From contig JAUXYP010000006.1 of assembly GCA_030694265.1 (NCBI GenBank), positions 62,001-126,000 of the forward strand: 64,000 nt of DNA, given 5' to 3'. Origin of the DNA: Sulfuricurvum sp. Lineage in GTDB: Bacteria; Campylobacterota; Campylobacteria; Campylobacterales; Sulfurimonadaceae. Both the position numbers and the translations under genes were made by a program. The notes below the pieces were generated by a model. That model was not told the DNA's origin and did not search any database. It saw nothing but the letters and a program-made list of their open reading frames with translations. Of the stretch, positions 60,265 through 64,000 are shown one piece after another. Position 1 is the stretch's first letter; each line of letters begins with the position of its first letter.

Positions 60265-62364
60265 TTAGCTCTCTTTGAAAAGACGAGCAGTCAGTTGTTG
60301 GGCATAATTTGGGGCCTGTTTTTTGGTCGAATTGTACACTTTACTGGTGTGGGTTTCTACAATCTGATGGCTGTTTATGATACTGCTGCTTTCATGTTTC
60401 AATTGAACATAGGTACCATCGTTTTGGAGCTCGTGCGCCAGAACATTATCGGAAGCTTGCAGTTGTAAAATTTGAAGAAGTTTGGCAGAAGCTTCTTCTC
60501 CATCAACGGGTGTCAACAGCTCAATACGGCGTAAAAGATTACGTGGCATCCAGTCGGCACTGCTGATATAGGTTTGCGGAGTGGAGTGTTTAAAGTAGAA
60601 AATTCGCGCATGTTCGAGGTATTTACCGATGATCGAAATAACACGGATATTTTCACTGATATCTGCAACTCCCGGACGAAGACAACAAATTCCACGGATA
60701 ATGAGCTGAATTTTCACCCCAGCGATAGAGGCTTTGTAGAGCGCTTTGATAATGTCTTCGTCGACGAGGGAATTCATTTTGGCGATAATAACACCCTCCG
60801 CTCCCATACGTGTCTCATTTTGGATCAGAGAGAGGACTTTCGGCTTGATTTGTGTTGGAGCCATATAGAGCTCATTGAGTTTCCCTTTTTTACTAAATCC
60901 GGTCAGAAAATGGAAAAACCGGGTCATATCATGGGTAATGGCTTCATTGGAAGTCATGTAGCTGATATCGGTATAGACAGTGGCCGTTGAAGGATTGTAG
61001 TTTCCTGTTCCCAAATGGCCGTATTGTTTGAGCTTTCCATCAACGCGGCGTGTAATAAGAGCTGCTTTTGCATGGACTTTAAACCCAGTAATCCCATAAA
61101 TAACATGTGCTCCTGCACTCTCCAGCGCTTTGGCCCAAATGAGGTTATTTTCTTCATCAAAACGGGCTTTGAGTTCTACCATAACAGTGACTTGTTTGCC
61201 CGATTCTGCCGCAGCGATGAGTGATTGGACAATCAGTGATTTTGAGCCTGCACGATAGAGCGTCATGCGGATGGAAACAACATCGGGATCTTTAGCCGCC
61301 GTTTGGATAAGGCGCACAATCGGCTCAAAACTCTCGAATGGATGGTAGAGTAGCAAATCTTGCTTATCGAGAATGGTGTATAAACTGTCTTCGGAATTGA
61401 GCGGAGGAAGATTGCGAGGCTTGAAACTAGGACTCGTTAGATGAGCAAAATCCTTGTTTCCGACAACTTGCCAAAGGGCTCCCAGATTGAGATAGGTTTG
61501 AAAGCGATAAATATCGTCTTTAAAAACATTTGCGTGTCGGTTGAAAAAGTTTAGTAGATCATCATCGGCATGGTTGCTGAGCTCGAGTCGAACAATTTCG
61601 CCTTTTTGACGGAGTTTTAGCCCCTCTTCAAGCATTTCCATAAAATCATCGGCTTCTTCTTCCTCGATGGCAATGTCCGCGTTTCGTGTGATCCGAAATG
61701 CAGAGAATTTAATCAGTTCATAGCCAGGGAATAAGTCGTGGATATGCTCGGCAACAATACTTCCTATTGGAACATAAATACGGTTGTCAATATCGACAAA
61801 ACGGGGTAGAACACGTGGTATACGGACGATGCCATAGCGTTCAACGGTTTCATCATCTTTGTCTCTAAGTTTGAGAATGAGTCCAAAGCTTAGATTATTC
61901 AAATGAGGGAAGGGGTGAGTAGCATCGACGGCGATAGGGACAATAACGGGATAAATATTTTCATAAAAATAACGGTTAAGAATTTGGCGTTGTGCTTGTG
62001 TGACTTCTTTGTAGGATTTAAAAAAGATCCCCTCGGTCTCAAGACTGGTCATGATACCTTGTAAACAATGCTCGACGGCTTGCTGTTCGTTATGTAAATA
62101 TTGGCGTATTTCACGAAGCTGATGCAACGGGGTAAATCGATCGGCTCCTGAGACATTAACCCCGGCACTAAAGAGCTTTTTAAGTCCTGCAATACGGATC
62201 ATATAGAATTCATCGAGGTTGGTTCCGTAAATAGCTAGAAATTTCAAGCGCTCAAACAGAGGCAGTGATTCTTCCTGCGCTTGTTTGAGGACACGAGAAT
62301 TAAATTGGAGCCACGAGAGCTCGCGATTGATATAGAGAGCTGGATCTTTGAGATTAGTAGGCAT
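60265..62364 (-). CDS. ppk: Polyphosphate kinase
   Basis: A 699-residue PPK1-family enzyme. It starts with the N-terminal domain INRELSWLQFNSRVLKQAQE, followed by FPHLNNLSFGLILKLRDKD, YHPFESFEPIVRLIQTAAKD, the catalytic histidine region ITGFKVHAKAALITR and HLGTGNYNPSTA, and the C-terminal IRGICCLRPGVADISENIRV. It makes polyphosphate from ATP. The ppx gene is elsewhere (11839-13302). It is divergent from the TPR gene, sharing an AT-rich region with TATAAT hexamers on the minus strand. Confidence 0.95.
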   Translation of the reverse strand: MPTNLKDPALYINRELSWLQFNSRVLKQAQEESLPLFERLKFLAIYGTNLDEFYMIRIAGLKKLFSAGVNVSGADRFTPLHQLREIRQYLHNEQQAVEHCLQGIMTSLETEGIFFKSYKEVTQAQRQILNRYFYENIYPVIVPIAVDATHPFPHLNNLSFGLILKLRDKDDETVERYGIVRIPRVLPRFVDIDNRIYVPIGSIVAEHIHDLFPGYELIKFSAFRITRNADIAIEEEEADDFMEMLEEGLKLRQKGEIVRLELSNHADDDLLNFFNRHANVFKDDIYRFQTYLNLGALWQVVGNKDFAHLTSPSFKPRNLPPLNSEDSLYTILDKQDLLLYHPFESFEPIVRLIQTAAKDPDVVSIRMTLYRAGSKSLIVQSLIAAAESGKQVTVMVELKARFDEENNLIWAKALESAGAHVIYGITGFKVHAKAALITRRVDGKLKQYGHLGTGNYNPSTATVYTDISYMTSNEAITHDMTRFFHFLTGFSKKGKLNELYMAPTQIKPKVLSLIQNETRMGAEGVIIAKMNSLVDEDIIKALYKASIAGVKIQLIIRGICCLRPGVADISENIRVISIIGKYLEHARIFYFKHSTPQTYISSADWMPRNLLRRIELLTPVDGEEASAKLLQILQLQASDNVLAHELQNDGTYVQLKHESSSIINSHQIVETHTSKVYNSTKKQAPNYAQQLTARLFKES

Positions 62365-62395
62365 TTTTTGGCACCATTATTGTTATGTTTGCGTG

Positions 62396-62408
62396 ATTAT
62401 ATTATACT
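62396..62408. promoter_or_regulatory. Divergent -10 elements for ppk and the TPR gene
   Basis: Minus-strand TATAAT at 62396-62401 and 62401-62406 can serve ppk (leader about 25-30 nt). Plus-strand TATACT at 62403-62408 can serve the TPR gene (leader about 15 nt). The two face each other. Confidence 0.35.
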
Positions 62409-62429
62409 TTGATTACAAAAGGGAGTTTT

Positions 62430-63008
62430 ATGAGCGTTTTTGCCATTATAATGTTTGCCGCGACACTGTATTTTGCGTATCAAATTTTTCGTCACGTTCA
62501 ATCTTTGGAAGATGTGCCTCGTATCGAGGATGAAGAACAAAAGGAAACAGCAGACGTAAATAGCCTTGTGGAAGAAGCCGACGAAGCGTATCAAAGTGAA
62601 GACTTGAAAACGGCGCAGGAAAAGTTGGGACAAGCCTATCTTGCCCAGCCTCAGAATGTGGAGATTTTAAATAAGTTGGCATACGTGCATGCAAAACGCG
62701 GGGACATACAGTTGGCTATTGATTTGTATAATCGTTCGTTGAGTATGGATGAAAATGATGATTTAACCCACAATGCACTGGCTTCCCTGTATCGCACAAA
62801 TGGCTCTTTAATGTTGGCAAAAGAACATTATGAAAAAGCGTTGATGATTGATGATGCGTATGCGGTGACCTATTATAATTATGCGAATCTTTTGGTCGAT
62901 TTAGGCGAGAGCGACCAAGCTCAAGAAATGTATCTCAAAGCCTTGGAATTAGACAGCGAGATGAGCGATGCACGTGAAGCACTAGAAAACCTAAGGAAAG
63001 TGCAATGA
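62430..63008 (+). CDS. Membrane-anchored TPR protein
   Basis: A 192-residue protein with one N-terminal span (about 1-18; SVFAIIMFAATLYFAYQIF) and then TPR-type helical pairs from about residue 52: VEILNKLAYVHAKRGDIQLA, DDLTHNALASLYRTNGSLML and VTYYNYANLLVDLGESDQAQ. Such proteins hold other proteins together at the membrane. The start is ATG 62430 with GGGAG four bases upstream; a TTG at 62409 is less suitable. It overlaps the NYN gene by four bases. Confidence 0.8.
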   Translation: MSVFAIIMFAATLYFAYQIFRHVQSLEDVPRIEDEEQKETADVNSLVEEADEAYQSEDLKTAQEKLGQAYLAQPQNVEILNKLAYVHAKRGDIQLAIDLYNRSLSMDENDDLTHNALASLYRTNGSLMLAKEHYEKALMIDDAYAVTYYNYANLLVDLGESDQAQEMYLKALELDSEMSDAREALENLRKVQ

Positions 63009-63742
63009 ACCAAAATCAAGCTCGACTGGCGGTATTGATCGATGCGGACAACTCTCAGCCCTCTATCATTGCAGGACTATTGGATGAAATTGCCTCCCAT
63101 GGTATTGCGAGTGTCAAACGCATCTATGGTGACTGGACCGATACCAAACTCAAAGGGTGGAAGCACGAGCTGCTAACACATGGATTACACCCTATGCAGC
63201 AGTTTGCTTATACCACGGGAAAAAATGCAACCGACAGTGCTATGATTATTGATGCAATGGATTTGCTGTACACCAAAAATTTTGACGGTTTTTGCATTGT
63301 TTCCAGCGATAGCGATTTTACCCGACTGGCCAGCCGTATTCGAGAGTCTGGGGTAAAAGTATATGGATTCGGGGAACAAAAAACACCCAAGTCCTTTATC
63401 GGTGTGTGCGACAAATTCATTTACACTGAAAATTTACGACGAACCCATACTGCAGTGACGCAAACAGCAAGGATCAAGCACGATGAGAAAGCGCTTTTAG
63501 CGTTAGTACGCAATGCCGTAGAAGATACGACGAACGAGGCTGGATGGTCGTATATGGGGGCCATTGGGCAAAATTTGATTAACAAACTTCCAGAATTTGA
63601 TCCACGAAGTTACGGATATAAAAAATTGGTGGACTTAATAGAAGGGCTGGGGGAATTCGAATTCAAATACTCTGATCCACTTTCGGGTTCACAATCCATA
63701 CATGTCCGGCTAAGACGCAAAAAAAGGAGTTATGAAAAATGA
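63005..63742 (+). CDS. NYN-domain ribonuclease-like protein with LOTUS (OST-HTH) domain
   Basis: A 245-residue protein. The N-terminal NYN/LabA (PIN-like) domain has acidic metal residues in AVLIDADNSQPS, DSAMIIDAMDLLY and IVSSDSDFTRLASRIRESG, the usual catalytic trio. The C-terminal part (about 165-235; LVRNAVEDTTNEAGWSYMGA, GYKKLVDLIEGLGEFEF) matches the OST-HTH/LOTUS RNA-binding fold. The protein is expected to cut or bind RNA; its target is unknown. It overlaps the following Nif3-family gene by ATGA. Confidence 0.85.
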   Translation: MNQNQARLAVLIDADNSQPSIIAGLLDEIASHGIASVKRIYGDWTDTKLKGWKHELLTHGLHPMQQFAYTTGKNATDSAMIIDAMDLLYTKNFDGFCIVSSDSDFTRLASRIRESGVKVYGFGEQKTPKSFIGVCDKFIYTENLRRTHTAVTQTARIKHDEKALLALVRNAVEDTTNEAGWSYMGAIGQNLINKLPEFDPRSYGYKKLVDLIEGLGEFEFKYSDPLSGSQSIHVRLRRKKRSYEK

Positions 63743-64000
63743 CGGTTCAGGCAATTTACACCTTTTTAGATGCTCTTTCCCCTTTTGCTCTTCAAGAGAG
63801 TTGGGATAATTCAGGATTGCTTGTCGGTGATTTCACGCAAGAAATCAGTACGGTCATTCTTTCTATTGACATCGATGAGGCCCTGATTGAATCTATGCCG
63901 GACAATGCACTGCTTATAACGCATCACCCGATAATTTTCGGAGGACTTAAACAGCTCAAATTTAATCAGTATCCCGCAAAACTCATAGCTCCGATGATAC
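63739..64000 (+). CDS. Nif3/YbgI-family dinuclear metal-centre protein (5' part)
   Basis: Only the first 87 codons are in the window; the frame is open to the right edge. The segment reads as a typical Nif3 N terminus: LSPFALQESWDNSGLLVGDF, TVILSIDIDEALIE, and LLITHHPIIFGGLKQL with two metal-binding histidines. This family forms hexameric toroids with a dimetal site; the substrate remains debated (GTP cyclohydrolase-like in some annotations). GGAG lies nine bases before ATG 63739, and it overlaps the NYN gene. Confidence 0.9.
   Translation, partial: MTVQAIYTFLDALSPFALQESWDNSGLLVGDFTQEISTVILSIDIDEALIESMPDNALLITHHPIIFGGLKQLKFNQYPAKLIAPMI

Noticed and set aside
1..64000. CRISPR array, prophage, rRNA operon, toxin-antitoxin pair or intact transposon
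   Set aside because: No spaced repeats, phage structural genes, rRNA sequence, toxin-antitoxin layout or transposase frame was found on either strand.

Overview
The window is one contiguous piece of a bacterial chromosome that most resembles a sulfur-oxidising member of the Campylobacterota (Epsilonproteobacteria), of the Sulfuricurvum/Sulfurimonas type. The reasons are an HsrA/CosR-type response regulator whose C-terminal half is nearly the same as the Helicobacter/Campylobacter proteins, flagellar and housekeeping gene orders that I recall from Campylobacter jejuni (lpxC-tsaB-thrB-ylxR-infB-rbfA-rimP; aroQ-folK-flhF-flhG-fliA-fliM-fliY), menaquinone-type genes, and a complete soxXYZAB thiosulfate-oxidation set. 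The genus call is inference. Genes are densely packed and mostly linked by ATGA or TAATG overlaps.

Layout. 1-880: a sensor gene that runs off the left edge. 1033-1279: tRNA-Lys and tRNA-Glu behind a perfect sigma-70 promoter. 1373-2859: exported thioredoxin-like, pentapeptide-repeat and cytochrome c'-like proteins. 2894-8612: a Bat/MoxR operon (two von Willebrand A proteins, BatD, MoxR ATPase, DUF58, small membrane protein). 8614-16648: tyrA, bamA, then on the minus strand plsY-folB-hsrA-histidine kinase-ferredoxin-ppx. 16763-19641: nadA, nadC, flhB. 19647-22580: a Cache sensor, OmpR-type regulator and histidine kinase. 22664-31526: soxX, Y, Z, A, B, then a porin, a metallo-beta-lactamase-fold protein, two exported DsrE-like proteins, a DUF302 protein and a cytochrome P460. 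31658-33010: a diguanylate cyclase. 33381-44533: DHH phosphoesterase, M23 peptidase, lpxC and a translation/vitamin operon ending in ubiE/menG and xseA. 44520-46609 (minus): sppA and an aminofutalosine-deaminase-like hydrolase. 46706-48993: a CheY/CheC/GGDEF cassette. 49065-55183: aroQ, folK and the flagellar genes flhF to fliY. 55186-64000: LOG protein, mnmA, MFS transporter, mtgA, TRIC channel, gamma carbonic anhydrase, ppk, TPR protein, NYN-LOTUS protein, and a Nif3-family gene cut by the right edge.

How it works together. The sox region is the most distinctive part. The two-component genes sit directly upstream, and the soxX promoter carries a tandem 11-bp repeat (22600-22621) of the kind OmpR-family regulators bind, so a local sensor-to-sox circuit is likely. 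The genes after soxB encode periplasmic or outer-membrane proteins that may form an accessory sulfur-handling module. Other points of interest are an HsrA/CosR orthologue that keeps its phosphorylation site and has a histidine kinase beside it, and a three-gene signalling cassette inserted in an otherwise conserved gene block. No CRISPR array, rRNA, prophage or intact insertion sequence was seen.
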